Shown: positions 53,631 to 64,000, counted from the first letter of the stretch. The stretch is 64,000 nucleotides of DNA from Mycolicibacter icosiumassiliensis (GCF_900078685.2 NZ_LT546170.1:603663-667662); one strand, 5' to 3'. Notes: a model not told the origin generated them from the sequence alone. Translations and numbers: made by a program.

Positions 53631-56600
53631 GTGGTAGCCAAACATCCACCTGTCGCAGTGGTCGGCGTCAGCGCGCTGTTTCCCGGGTCGCCCGAAGCCG
53701 AGCGATTCTGGCGCAACATCGTCGAGGGTGCGGACCTATTCTCCGACGTACCGGAGTCGCACTGGCGGATCGACGACTATTACGACGCAGATCCTCGCAC
53801 GCCTGACAAGGTATACGCCCGACGCGGCGGATTCTTGCCCACCGTCGACTTCTCGCCGATGGATTTCGGCATTCCGCCGAACGTGGTGCCCGCAACCGAC
53901 ACCGCCCAATTGTTGGCGCTGCGGGTCGCGCAGCAAGTGCTGGAGGACTACGCCGGCGGCGACATCTCCGGCATCGACCGGGAACGGGTCAGCGTGGTGC
54001 TGGGCTCGTCCGGCGGCACCGAGATGTCCGGCTACATGAGCGGTCGCCTGCACCGGCCGATCTGGGAACGCGGCCTGCGCGCGGCCGGCCTCGCCGACCA
54101 CGAGCTGACCGCATTCAGCGAGAGCGTGGCGTCAAGCTACACCCCGTGGCAGGAGAACACCTTCCCGGGCCTGCTCGGCAACGTCATCGCCGGACGCATC
54201 GCCAACCGCTTTGACCTCGGCGGAACGAACTGCGTCGTCGATGCGGCGTGCGCCAGTTCGCTGGCCGCGATCGAGATCGCACTGCACGAGCTGTACCTGC
54301 GTGAGGCCGACATGGTGATCGCCGGCGGCGTCGACGCCTTCAACGACATCTTCATGTTCATGTGCTTCGCCAAGGTCACCGCGCTGTCGCGCACCGGCGA
54401 CTGCCGTCCGTTCTCCGACCAGTCCGACGGCACCATGCTGGGCGAAGGTCTGTCGATGCTGGCGCTCAAGCGCCTCGACGACGCGGAGCGCGACGGCGAC
54501 CGGATCTACGCCGTGATCCGCGGCATCGGCACGTCCTCGGATGGTCGGGCCAAGAGCATCTACGCCCCGAGCCCCGATGGTCAGGCCAAGGCCCTGCGCC
54601 GCGCATACGAGGCCGCCGGCTACGGACCGGAGACGGTCGGCCTCGTCGAAGCTCACGGCACCGGCACCAAGGCCGGCGACGTCGCCGAGTTCACCGCGCT
54701 GCGCCGGGTGTTCGACGAGTCGGGCCGGGCGGACCGCCAATGGTGTGCCGTCGGTTCGGTCAAGTCACAGGTCGGGCACACCAAGGGAGCTGCCGGTGCC
54801 TGCGGTCTGTTCAAGACCGTGATGGCGCTGCACCACAAGGTCCTCCCGCCGACCATCAAGATCGACCGGCCTAACTCCGGGCTCGAGATCGAATCGTCGC
54901 CCTTCTACCTGTCGACGCAGTCCAAGCCGTGGATCGCCGACCAGAATGTGCCGCGACGCGCGTCGGTCAGCGCGTTCGGCTTCGGCGGTACGAACTTCCA
55001 CATCACGCTCGAGGAGTACGCCGGCGCCGGCAAGCACGCACCTCGCTACCGCTCCTGGGACTCCGAGCTGGTGGTCCTGGGCGCGGACTCCGCGGCAGGG
55101 CTGTCTGCTCAGGCCGCGGAACTGGCCGCCTCGCTGGTCGATTCGCCGGACATGCTCGGCTACCTCGCACACAGCACGCAATCGGCGTATGACGCCGCCC
55201 GCCCGCACCGCCTCGCCGTCGTCGCCAGCAGCGTCGAGAGCCTGCGGACGATGCTCGGGGAAGCCGCGGCGAAGCTCCAAACCCCCAGCGGGGAAACATC
55301 GTTCAGCTCGCCCAAGGGCTACTACTACTCGTGCCAACCGGCCGGTCCGGTCGCGCTGCTGTTTCCCGGGCAGGGTAGCCAGTACGTCGGCATGGGTGCC
55401 GACATCCCGCAACTCTACGAACCGGCTTTGGCGCCTTGGGAACTCGCGCGCGCCGGCCTGCTCAACGCAGACCGCGACCTGCACGACGTCGTCTGGCCCA
55501 AGACGGCGTTCACCGAGGAAGACCGCGCGGCCCAGGCCGTCGAGCTGACCAAGACCGAGTGGGCGCAGCCGGGCATCGGCGCACACAGCCTCAGCCTGCT
55601 GTCCGTCGTCCGCTCGCTGGGCATCGCGCCGGTCGCCGTCGGCGGCCACAGCTTCGGTGAGGTCAGCGCGCTGTGCGCCGCGGGGGTGATCACGGACGAC
55701 GTCGCGCTGCTCATCGCCCGCGCCCGCGGAGCGCTGATGGCCCAGGCCGCCGCCAGCAGCGACGGAGCGATGTGCGCGGTGACCGCCCCCGCCGAGCAGG
55801 TCAGCAGACTTCTCGGCGAGTGGGGTCTGTCGGTGGTCATCGCGAATCACAATGCCCCCAACCAGGTCGTGCTCTCGGGCGACAGTGCCGCCATTGCCGA
55901 TGCCGCGCAGCGATTCAGCGCGGCGGGTATGAATGCGCGGCTCCTCGACGTCGCCACTGCCTTCCACTCCGAAATCGTCAGCTCCGCGGCGGCCCCGTTC
56001 GCCGCGTACCTGGCCGGCATCCCGTTCGGCGTGCCGCAGGTGCCCGTCTACGCCAACGCAACGGCGCAGCCGTACGTCGGCAGCGCCGAGCAGATGCAGG
56101 CAACACTGGCCAACCAGATCGCGCAGCCGGTGCGGTTCGTCGAGCAGGTTCAGGCAATGTGGTCCGCCGGCGCCCGAACCTTCGTCGAAGTCGGCCCCGG
56201 CAGCGTGCTCACCAACCTGGTCGGCAAATGCCTGACCGGCCAGGACCACGTCGCGGTCTGTCTGGATGCCAAGGGCAGGAATGGGATTCGATCGCTATGG
56301 ATGGGGCTGGCCCAGCTCGTGGCCGCCGGCGTTCCGATGAACTTCGAAGCCCTGTGGGCCGACTACCGCCGCGGTGACGATCCGCGAACCCGTCCGGCGC
56401 CCAAGCTGACGATGAAGCTCAACGGCACCAACTTCGGCCGACCAGACCTCAACGACGAGCCGGTGCAGCGGCGCTCGGAAAAATTTGAGAAATCCACCAC
56501 CCGCAGTGACCACAACGGTCACGCGACCGTATCGGAGCCCACCATGACAGCAGCTCACCCAACCGTCCCCGCGGCTAACGGGTTGCCGGCACACGTCCCG

Positions 56601-56850
56601 ACGCACGTCCCGGTCCCGGTTCAGGCTGCTGCCGTTCCGATGGTGACGTCGCCGCTGATGTCCGGTCCCGGAGCCGAGATGGTGACGCACATGGTCGGTG
56701 CGCTGGGCAGCATGCAGCAGACCATCGCCCACCTGCAGGGCCTGCTGCAGACCCTGGTCTCCAGCACCGGGATGACCCCGATGCCGGTCAACCAGCTGGC
56801 CTTCCCTGCCGCAGCCACGGTAGTGCCGGCTGCGCCGGTAGCCGCCTATG
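53631..56850 (+). CDS. pfaA: PfaA-like PUFA synthase, N-terminal part (KS-AT-linker)
   Basis: From GTG 53631 with AAGGAGACC upstream. The KS domain (about residues 5-460) has the active Cys at about 207 in DAACASSLAAIE, His in EAHGTGT and KSQVGHTKGA. The malonyl-type AT (about 565-880) has GQGSQYVGMG and the active Ser at about 674 in GHSFGEVSAL. A linker of about 200 residues rich in Pro/Val/Ala follows. This matches the PfaA order before the ACP array. The frame breaks at about 56850, exactly where the first ACP repeat begins, and the protein continues in another frame, so this is half of one gene. The printed tail beyond 56850 is out of frame. Confidence 0.92.
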
Positions 56851-56851
56851 C

Positions 56852-57660
56852 ATGTTGGCGGTGGTTGCCGACAAGACGGGCTATCCGGTGGAGATGCTCG
56901 ATTTGTCGATGGCGCTTGAGGCGGATCTGGGGATTGACTCGATCAAGCGGGTGGAGATTTTGTCTGCGGTGCAGGATCGGGTTCCGTCGTTGCCTGAGGT
57001 GGAGACGGCGACGATGGCGGCGTTGGTGACGTTGCAGGAGATCGTCGACTACCTGCAGTCGTTGATGGGCCCGGCACCGGCACCGGCTGCTGCGCCTGCG
57101 CCGGCTGCTCCGGTGGCTGCCGCGCCCGCGCCGGCTACGGCGGGGGTGGATTTGGTCGGGGACATGTTGGCGGTGGTTGCCGATAAGACCGGCTATCCGG
57201 TGGAGATGCTGGAACTGTCGATGGCGCTTGAGGCGGATCTGGGGATTGACTCGATCAAGCGGGTGGAGATTCTGTCTGCGGTGCAGGATCGGGTTCCGTC
57301 GTTGCCTGAGGTGGAGACGGCGACGATGGCGGCGTTGGTGACGTTGCAGGAGATCGTTGACTACCTGCAGTCGTTGATGGGCCCGGTGGCCGCACCTGCT
57401 GCACCCGCGCCGGCCGCGGCGGGGGTGGATTTGGTGGGGGACATGTTGGCGGTGGTTGCCGACAAGACCGGCTATCCGGTGGAGATGCTGGAACTGTCGA
57501 TGGCGCTTGAGGCGGATCTGGGGATCGACTCGATCAAGCGGGTGGAGATTTTGTCTGCGGTGCAGGATCGGGTTCCGTCGTTGCCTGAGGTGGAGACGGC
57601 GACGATGGCGGCGTTGGTGACGTTGCAGGAGATCGTCGACTACCTACAATCACTGATGGG
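56852..57660 (+). repeat. Tandem PUFA-type ACP array, three copies visible
   Basis: Near-identical ACP repeats with phosphopantetheine Ser codons at 56939, 57251 and 57530, spaced 312 and 279 bases, joined by Ala/Pro linkers. Multiple ACPs with the LGIDSIK motif are the hallmark of PUFA synthases and scale product yield. The true copy number may be higher, because a frame break sits at the array edge and such repeats collapse in short-read assemblies. Confidence 0.92.
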
Positions 57661-59736
57661 TTCACCACCACCGGATCTGGTGGCGCCCAACGGATTATCG
57701 GCAGGTGATCGCGCCCCTTTTGAGTTAACCGGAGCGGAGGTGGCGCGCTACGCGGTACGCGCCACCGCCGCTCCGGTGAGCGGGATGGGCATGCCCGGCC
57801 TGTATGCCGCCAGGACCGTCGAGATCGTGACGTCCGAAGCGGCCCAGGCCGGACTGACGGAGACGGCCGAGGCCCTGGCCGCAATTCTGCGCACCCACGG
57901 CATTCGCGCGGCGATCGTGGCACGACCCAGTGCCGACACCGAGGCAGTCATCCACCTCGGTGGACTGCGGCCGATCGCCACTCGCGACGAGGCGCTTGAT
58001 CTCAACCGAGTGCTGTTCGCCGACGCGCAGTGCGTCGCAGCGCAATTCGCGGAACGTGGCGGCGTCTTCGTCACCGTTCAGGACACCGGCGGCACGTTCG
58101 GTCTGCTCACCGACTCCGGCCTGCGGGCCTGGTCCGGCGGGATCGGTGCGCTGGCCAAGACGGCTGCGCAGGAATGGACCAGCGCGCAGGTCAAGGCAAT
58201 CGACATCGCCGTCGGGCACCGTTCCCCGCTCGTCATCGCCGAGCAGATCGCCGACGAAGTCCTGTCCGGCGGGGTGGAACTCGAAGTGGGCCTGGGTAGC
58301 TCACACGGGCGAACCACAGTCGTCGCGGGCGCACAGCAGGTGAGCACCCGCACACACCGCATCGGTCAGCAAGACGTCATCGTCGTCTCGGGTGGTGCCC
58401 GCGGCGTGACCGCCGGCTCGGTGATCGCGTTGGCACAGCAGACCCAGGCGGCGTTCGTCCTGATCGGACGCACCGAACTCAGCGACGAGCCGGCGGAAGC
58501 ACAGGGGCTGACCACCGATGCGGATCTCAAGCGGGCGTTGCTCGCCGGCGCTGCGGCGCAAGGGCTCAAGGTCACACCCAAGCAGCTGGAGCGGCAGGCG
58601 CAGCGCATCCTGGCCGACCGCGAGGTGCGGGCCACCCTGGCCGCCCTGACCGCGGCCGGCTCGCGCGTCCGTTACGCCGCCGCCGATGTTCGTGACGCCG
58701 CGCAGCTGGGTGCGTTGCTGGACAGTGTGCGAAGCGAGTTCGGTCCCATCACCGGCCTGGTGCACGGCGCCGGCGTGCTGGCCGATGCGCCGTTGCACAA
58801 GAAAACCCTCGACGGGTTCGACCGGGTCTTCGAGACCAAGGTCGGCGGCGCATGCGCGCTGCTGGATGCGACCGCCAACGACGCGCTCAAGGTGATCTGC
58901 CTGTTCTCGTCGGTGGCCGCGCGCAGCGGAAACGTCGGTCAAAGCGACTACGCCATGGCCAACGAAATCCTCAACAAAGTGGCGCTGGCGGAGCAGGCTC
59001 GCCGCGGACCGGCCTGTCTGGTGCGGGCACTGGGTTGGGGCCCTTGGGATTCCGGGATGGTGACGCCCGGCCTCAAAGCGATGTTCGAGTCCCGCGGCAT
59101 CTCGTTGATCCCGCTCGCCGACGGCGCGCGTGCCTTCGTCGCCGAGGTCCTCGACGGCGAAACCGGAAGCTCCGAGGTGACCCTCGGCGACGGCGTACTC
59201 GCCGGACTCCCCACGCATCCGATACCGCCGGAGGGCCGGGTCGCGCGGGTGCTCGCACACGTGACGCAGCAGCCCTACCTGCTGGACCACCGGGTCCAGG
59301 GCAATGTCGTGCTGCCCGTCGTGCAGGCGCTCGAATGGTTCATCCGGATGGCCGAGGCGTGCCGGCCCGGCCACTACGTGGATCGGGTGCTCGACCTCAA
59401 GGTGCTGCGCGGCGTGACCCTCTACGAGTTCGAGAAGCACGGCAACCCGCTGTTGGTGCGCTGCGTGCCCGTCGACGATCGGCCCGAGCTGCTGACGTTG
59501 ACGCTTTCCGACATCGAAGACTCGACCGCGTACTACTCGGCCAAACTCGAAATGCGTTCGGGCGCAGCCGCGGTACCGAGCGCGCCGGCGTCGGCACCGG
59601 GGGGTCGCCGGATCGACCGCGAAACCTGCTACACCGGTGGGGCACTGTTCCACGGCGCCGCATTCCGGGTGCTCGACGGCATGGACTGCGCCGAGACCGC
59701 CGCGACGGCCTACCTGTCCGGATTGACGTCCGTGGG

Positions 59737-60673
59737 CTGTCATCAGGCAGCGGCCCGGGCACTGCTGCATGTCGACGAGCAGATACCCGCCGACGCCGCC
59801 GTCGTTCTCGTGCTCAAGCGTGCCGCCGATGCGCGCCGGGACGGCGACCCGGTTTACGCGACCCTGCTGCCCGATCGGCAGGTGGACGACGAATGTCTGC
59901 ACCTGGGCACCGCTGCTGGTGCGGTGAACCTGTCGGCCCTGTTGGGTCACGCCCACGCCGCCTCGGGCCTGCTGCATGTGGCCGCCGGCGTGCTCTATGG
60001 AGCCCTCGGCGTGTGGCCCGACGGCGAGGCCTGGACGTCCGAGCAACGGTGCGTCACCGTCGAACTCACCGGAATGGCCGACCAGCGACACCGCGTCACG
60101 CTGGTGTCCTCGGCGACCGGGTCGGAGGCCGCGACCTTAATGGCGCCGGCCGCGGCCAACGCCGCCGGCAAACCCATCCGGCTCAACTTCCCCGCGCACC
60201 TGCCCGCGGTGCACCTGCCACCACGCGCTACGGCGCCAGGAACGAACCCCCCTGAGCAACTGGAGCAATTCATGCCAACACAACTCCCGATGCCTCCGGC
60301 GCTGGCAACGGTCGCGGAGTCCCTGGCCCGGCTGCCGTTGGGTGTGTCCGCGTCGACGCCGTCGCGACCGGAGCCGCAGCCGGCCGACGCTGCCCCCGCG
60401 GCACCCGCTGCCGTCACCATGCCCGCGGGCGCCAGCCGGGCAATCCAGCCCGTCAAGCCTGCCGGCAAGGTGGTCCCGGCACCGACGGTCAAGCGTGAGC
60501 CGGTGGGCCTCAAGCTCGACAAAGACGGGCTGCGCGTGCACTCCTCGGGGAACATCTCCGAGATCTTCGGCCCGGTGTTCGCCGAGCAGGACCAATACTC
60601 GCGACAGGTCCGGATGCCCGAACCGCCACTGCTGCTGGCGGATCGGCTGCTGGGCATCGACGCCGAGCCGGCC
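59737..60673 (+). other. Misplaced PfaC-like fragment (CLF end, linker, DH start) inside the PfaA-like gene
   Basis: From CHQAAARALLHVDEQIPADA through VVLVLKRAADARRDGDPVYA to PPLLLADRLLGIDAEPA this stretch reads as the C-terminal half of a chain-length-factor KS, a Pro/Ala linker and the beginning of a FabA-like DH. These are exactly the parts missing at the adapter junction in the PfaC-like gene downstream (62879-62955). On both flanks the PfaA-like DH resumes (LSGLTSVG before, PWATDPAAVDG after, in a different frame). This indicates a segment placed in the wrong position. Confidence 0.8.
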
Positions 60674-60954
60674 CGCCACGGCCCTGGGCGACCGACCCGG
60701 CCGCCGTCGACGGATGCCTGCAGGCGGCACTGGTCTGGAGCTACCAGCTGCTCGGCCGCAATGTTCTTCCGTTGCGGGTGGGCGAGATCATCCGCTACCG
60801 ATCGGGCGCGCTGGGTTCGGGACTGCGGTGCGTGCTCACCGGTGGGGACGCCAAGACCAGCCGCGCGGTCTGCGACCTCGATCTGGTCGACGCCGATAAT
60901 CAGCTGGTGATCAGTCTCAAACGACTTGAGTTGTATCCGTACGGCGGCTGATTC

Positions 60955-63900
60955 GTGAATTTTGATCCCATCGCGATCGTCGGGCAGGGCTGTGTCCTGC
61001 CCGGGGGACTCAATGCGGGCGAGCTCTGGACAACGGTGCACGACGGCCGCGACGCACTGGGCTCACCCGGCCCGGATTACTGGGGGGTATCGCCGGCACG
61101 TGTGCTGTGTGCCCCGGCGGACGTACCCGAACTCGACCACACCTGGTCGGATCGCGGCGGCTACGTCCGCGGCTTCGACGACGTCTTCGACCCCCATGGA
61201 CTGTTCCTCGACGCTGACGATTTCGCCGGGCTCGACCCGCTCTACCGGTGGGGAATCGAGGCGGCCAGGCAAGCCCTGGACAGTGCGGGATGGCGGGCGG
61301 GTGAGGTCCCGGGCTCGGCCGGGATCGTCCTGGGCAACCTGAGCTACCCGACAAAGAAGATGACTGACCTCGCCGAAACAGTCTGGCGGGGAAAAGAACC
61401 CGGTAACGAATCCGGGGTGGACTGGCGCAACCGCTTCATGTCCGGACTGCCGGCGCATCTGATCGCGCAGGCGTTGGGCTTGGGCGGGGGAGCCACGGCC
61501 CTCGACGCCGCCTGCGCTTCATCGCTGTACGCCATCAAGCTGGCCTGCGATCGACTACACGACCGCACCGCAGACGTCATGTTCGCCGGCGGCATCAACG
61601 GCGCCAGTGACCTGCTGCTGCACATCGGCTTCACCGCCTTGCAGGCGTTGAGCCGAACCGGGCAGTCACGACCGTTCAACAACGGTGCCGACGGGCTGGT
61701 CCCCGCCGAAGGCGCCGCCATCCTGGTACTGCGGCGCCTGGACGATGCGATCGCCGGCGGCGACCCGATCCTCGGCGTCATCCGGGGCGTCGGCCTGAGC
61801 AATGACGGTCGGGGACACGGATTTCTGGTGCCCTCCCAGGACGGCCAAGAACGTGCGATGCGTCTGGCCTACGAGATGGCCGGACTGCAGCCGCGCGACA
61901 TCTCCCTCATCGAATGCCACGCCACCGGGACCTCACGCGGTGACCTGACCGAACTGATGAGCATGGCGCGTATCTTCGCCGGCATCACCGACGTACCCAT
62001 CGGATCGCTGAAATCCAATCTGGGCCACTCGATCACGGCATCCGGCGCCGCGGGAGCCATCAAAGTTCTCGCAGCGATGCGTGCCGGGGTACGTCCCCCG
62101 ACCCTGCACGCCGACGACCCGCTGCCCTTCATCGGCGACTCGCCGTTCCGGCTGCTCACCGAGGCCGAACCGTGGGACAGTGACGGTCCGCGTCGCGCCG
62201 CGGTCAATAACTTCGGCTTCGGCGGCAACAACGCCCACCTGCTGCTCGAAGAATGGGTCGATGGACGCGGCCCAACGCCGGCTCCACCGGTCGCCGCACC
62301 CCGGCCCGAGCCGGAGATCGCGATCGTCGGCCTGAGCCTGCTGGTCGGCGACGGACACGGAACCGCCTCTGTCGCAGAGCACTTGAAGACGTGTCAGCCG
62401 ATACCCACCGACGCGCCCGACGGAGTCCGCAGCGCACGCATGGCTGAGGTCTGTCTGGATCTGACCCAAACCCGCTTCCCGCCGGCCGACCTCAAACAGA
62501 CCCAGCCCCAACAACTGGCGTTGCTCGGTGCAGCCCTGGGCATCGGCGAGTTGATCAAGAGCTTGCCGCCGGAGACCACCAGCGTCGTCGTCGGAATGGG
62601 CTGCGACGCCGAAGTCACCCGATTCGGGCAGCGCTGGCGGCTGGCGGACGAATTCGACGACCCCTGCCAGCTCGCCGAGGCGCGTGACGGCGTCGTCGCG
62701 GGGTGGACCGCCGCGGGCGTCGTGGGAGCCATGCCCAACATCGTGGCGAACCGGCTGAACAGCCAATTCGATTTGCGTGGGCCCAGTTTCACGGTGTCGC
62801 GAGAACAGCTCTCGGGCACTACGGCCCTCGAATTGGCCGCGCGGGCATTGCGGCGCGGAGAGATCGACGCTCTTGGTGTTTTTTTTTTTCAAGCAGAGGA
62901 CGGCATACGAAGTTTCTGCCTGTCTCGGGGGCTCGGGGATGTGTATAGGAGACAGCAGCAGGATCGGATGCCCGCCGGCATCATGATCGAAAGCGGGCAG
63001 GCCGACCTGATGCTCATCTCCTGGATGGGCGCGGATCTGCTCAACAAGAGCGAACGGGTCTACCGGCTGCTCGGCTGCGAGGTCACCTACCTGGGTGGGC
63101 TGCCCGAGATCGGCGACACGCTGCGCTTCGACATCCATGTGGACGGCCACGCCCGCCAGGGTGACGTGCGGCTGTTCTTCTTTCACTACGACTGCACGAT
63201 CGACGGTGTCGAGCGGATGTCGATGCGCAACGGCCAGGCCGGTTTCTTCACCGACGAGGAGCTAGCGGCGTCCGGCGGGGTCTTGTGGCGGCCCGAGGAC
63301 CAGACCGTCAGCGGACCGATGGAGCAGACGCCCGCCCGGACGTCGCGCACCGCACTGCAGCGCGCCGACCTGGAAGCGATGGCGTCCGGCGACATCTGGC
63401 GCACGTTCGGCCCCGGCTTTGAGAAGGCGGGCAGCCACACTCGCACCCCCAGCATCCACGCCGGCGACATGCTGTTTGTCGACGAAGTGACCGATCTGGA
63501 CTTCTCCGGTGGGCCGTGGGGCCGCGGCTATCTGCGGGCCGTCGCTCCGGTCACGCCGGAGAACTGTTTCTTCGCAGGCCATTTCAAGAACGACCCGTGC
63601 ATGCCCGGCACTCTGATGTACGAGGCGACCATGCAGACCATGGCGATCTACATGACCGCCCTGGGTATGACGCTGGACTGCGACGGCTGGCGCTTTGAAC
63701 CGGTTCCCTTTGAGACCTACAAGCTGCGCTGCCGGGGTCAGGTCACCCCGCAGTCACGCGAGGTGGTCTACGAAGTGTTCGTTCGCGAGGTGATCGCCGG
63801 ACCCGAGCCCACCCTGTTCGCCGACCTGCTCTGCACCGTCGACGGCCTGCCCGCCTTCCACTGCGAGCGGATGGGCCTGAAGCTGTCACCGGGCTGGCCG

Positions 63901-64000
63901 ATGGACTCCGGCGCCAAGGAGCTCGAAGGCTACGTCGAACCCAAGCCGGTCGCCGAGGTCGACGGATTCCGCTACGACTACCAGGCGATGCTCGCCAGTG
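60955..64000 (+). CDS. pfaC: PfaC-like PUFA synthase (KS-CLF-DH-DH), 3' end outside the window, contains an adapter artefact
   Basis: Starts at GTG 60955, three bases after the pfaA stop, and is open to the window end. KS domain (residues 1-430): active Cys in DAACASSLYAIK, His in ECHATGT and KSNLGHSITASG. A second KS-like domain (CLF, from EIAIVGLSLLVGDG) is cut at about residue 641 by adapter sequence. After it comes FabA-like DH1 from MPAGIMIESGQADLMLISWMG (its catalytic His side missing), then DH2 with the intact active site FFAGHFKNDPCMPGTLM. This is the PfaC order. The junction is in frame, so the gene looks whole but is a chimera. Together with pfaD and pfaA it should build long polyunsaturated acyl chains by iterative dehydration. 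Confidence 0.85.
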   Translation, partial: MNFDPIAIVGQGCVLPGGLNAGELWTTVHDGRDALGSPGPDYWGVSPARVLCAPADVPELDHTWSDRGGYVRGFDDVFDPHGLFLDADDFAGLDPLYRWGIEAARQALDSAGWRAGEVPGSAGIVLGNLSYPTKKMTDLAETVWRGKEPGNESGVDWRNRFMSGLPAHLIAQALGLGGGATALDAACASSLYAIKLACDRLHDRTADVMFAGGINGASDLLLHIGFTALQALSRTGQSRPFNNGADGLVPAEGAAILVLRRLDDAIAGGDPILGVIRGVGLSNDGRGHGFLVPSQDGQERAMRLAYEMAGLQPRDISLIECHATGTSRGDLTELMSMARIFAGITDVPIGSLKSNLGHSITASGAAGAIKVLAAMRAGVRPPTLHADDPLPFIGDSPFRLLTEAEPWDSDGPRRAAVNNFGFGGNNAHLLLEEWVDGRGPTPAPPVAAPRPEPEIAIVGLSLLVGDGHGTASVAEHLKTCQPIPTDAPDGVRSARMAEVCLDLTQTRFPPADLKQTQPQQLALLGAALGIGELIKSLPPETTSVVVGMGCDAEVTRFGQRWRLADEFDDPCQLAEARDGVVAGWTAAGVVGAMPNIVANRLNSQFDLRGPSFTVSREQLSGTTALELAARALRRGEIDALGVFFFQAEDGIRSFCLSRGLGDVYRRQQQDRMPAGIMIESGQADLMLISWMGADLLNKSERVYRLLGCEVTYLGGLPEIGDTLRFDIHVDGHARQGDVRLFFFHYDCTIDGVERMSMRNGQAGFFTDEELAASGGVLWRPEDQTVSGPMEQTPARTSRTALQRADLEAMASGDIWRTFGPGFEKAGSHTRTPSIHAGDMLFVDEVTDLDFSGGPWGRGYLRAVAPVTPENCFFAGHFKNDPCMPGTLMYEATMQTMAIYMTALGMTLDCDGWRFEPVPFETYKLRCRGQVTPQSREVVYEVFVREVIAGPEPTLFADLLCTVDGLPAFHCERMGLKLSPGWPMDSGAKELEGYVEPKPVAEVDGFRYDYQAMLAS
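62879..62955 (+). other. Illumina/Nextera P7 adapter contamination
   Basis: An 11-T run is followed by a near-copy of the Illumina P7 sequence (CAAGCAGA.GACGGCATACGA), an index TTCTGCCT that matches Nextera i7 N703, and the Nextera read-2 transposon end (GTCTCG.GGGCTCGG... ending AGAGACAG-like at 62955), with a few substitutions. In frame it reads FFFQAEDGIR, a familiar contaminant peptide. It is not biological and marks a false join between the CLF and DH1 parts of the PfaC-like gene. Confidence 0.97.

Larger units (their letters stand above)
56852..60951 (+). pseudogene. pfaA: PfaA-like PUFA synthase, C-terminal part (ACPx3-KR-DH), disrupted
   Basis: Frame shifted relative to the N-terminal part. 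Three ACPs of the PUFA type (each with LGIDSIKRVEIL) are followed by a KR (about 58375-59200; VVSGGARGVTAGS, catalytic Tyr in QSDYAMANE). A hot-dog dehydratase begins near 59270 (LLDHRVQGNVVLPVVQALEW). At about 59737 the DH is interrupted by 0.94 kb that belongs to a PfaC-like CLF, after which a third frame carries the DH end (PWATDPAAVDGCLQAALVW) to the stop at 60951. With the interruption removed and the frames rejoined, this is the normal PfaA architecture KS-AT-ACPn-KR-DH. I regard the breaks as assembly errors, not decay. Confidence 0.8.

Noticed and set aside
59737..60673. New domain between DH halves of the PfaA-like synthase
   Set aside because: It reads as CLF/DH-linker sequence missing from the next gene, so a misplaced segment is simpler.
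62777..62986. Short plus-strand frames over the adapter region
   Set aside because: They are translations of adapter sequence (FKQRTAYEV is a known contaminant pattern), not genes.
60955..64000. Novel fusion of KS-CLF with a new linker domain (FFFQAEDGIR...)
   Set aside because: The linker is adapter sequence; the apparent novelty is an artefact.

Overview
The window is high-GC actinobacterial DNA and almost certainly mycobacterial. It carries an acyltrehalose-type lipid locus in the order pks-papA3-mmpL10-chp2-gap-fadD, an rpsF-ssb-rpsR-rplI-dnaB block, a 13E12-type HNH protein, PE-PPE-domain hydrolases, several vapBC modules and an atypical gyrase-like pair resembling TopoM of Mycobacterium smegmatis. 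The genus is clear from content and order; the species cannot be named from sequence alone.

Layout. 1-12.2 kb: di-/polyacyltrehalose (DAT/PAT or trehalose polyphleate type) lipid locus. It holds the end of a MAS-like PKS, PapA3-like acyltransferase and MmpL10-like transporter on the plus strand, then Chp2-like acyltransferase, Gap-like membrane protein and FadD on the minus strand. 12.3-15.9 kb: ribosomal/replication block ending in an intein-free dnaB. 15.9-23.0 kb: accessory island with a truncated type ISP restriction-enzyme gene, a SIR2-domain protein (candidate anti-phage NADase), an IS3-family element, an unknown membrane protein and a possible plasmid-type ParB remnant. 23.0-50.6 kb: mosaic of three intact PIN-toxin modules and one broken one, the TopoM-like pair, an AAA ATPase, hydrolases, a MerR regulator, an S9 peptidase, a small SDR/LLM/hydrolase operon facing an Lrp-type regulator, a CobW-type GTPase, a beta-lactamase-fold hydrolase and three PE-PPE paralogues. 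Several deletion scars lie among them. 50.6-51.5 kb: ArsR/SRPBCC pair.

51.7-64.0 kb: the most interesting part, a polyunsaturated-fatty-acid-synthase-like (Pfa) cluster in a mycobacterium. It consists of PfaD-type enoyl reductase, a PfaA-type KS-AT-tandem ACP-KR-DH synthase and a PfaC-type KS-CLF-DH-DH protein running off the window end. Mycobacteria are known for phleic acids, long polyunsaturated acids on trehalose, so a Pfa-like system and an acyltrehalose locus about 40 kb apart suggest a testable link.

The assembly is damaged in places and some apparent novelties are artefacts. A Nextera/Illumina P7 adapter is embedded in frame in the PfaC-like gene (62879-62955). About 0.94 kb that reads as PfaC-like CLF/DH-linker sequence lies inside the PfaA-like gene (about 59737-60673). 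The PfaA-like frame breaks at the tandem ACP repeat (about 56850). A fold-back inverted duplication lies in the PKS DH domain (76-424). The Pfa genes are therefore probably intact in the organism but scrambled here.
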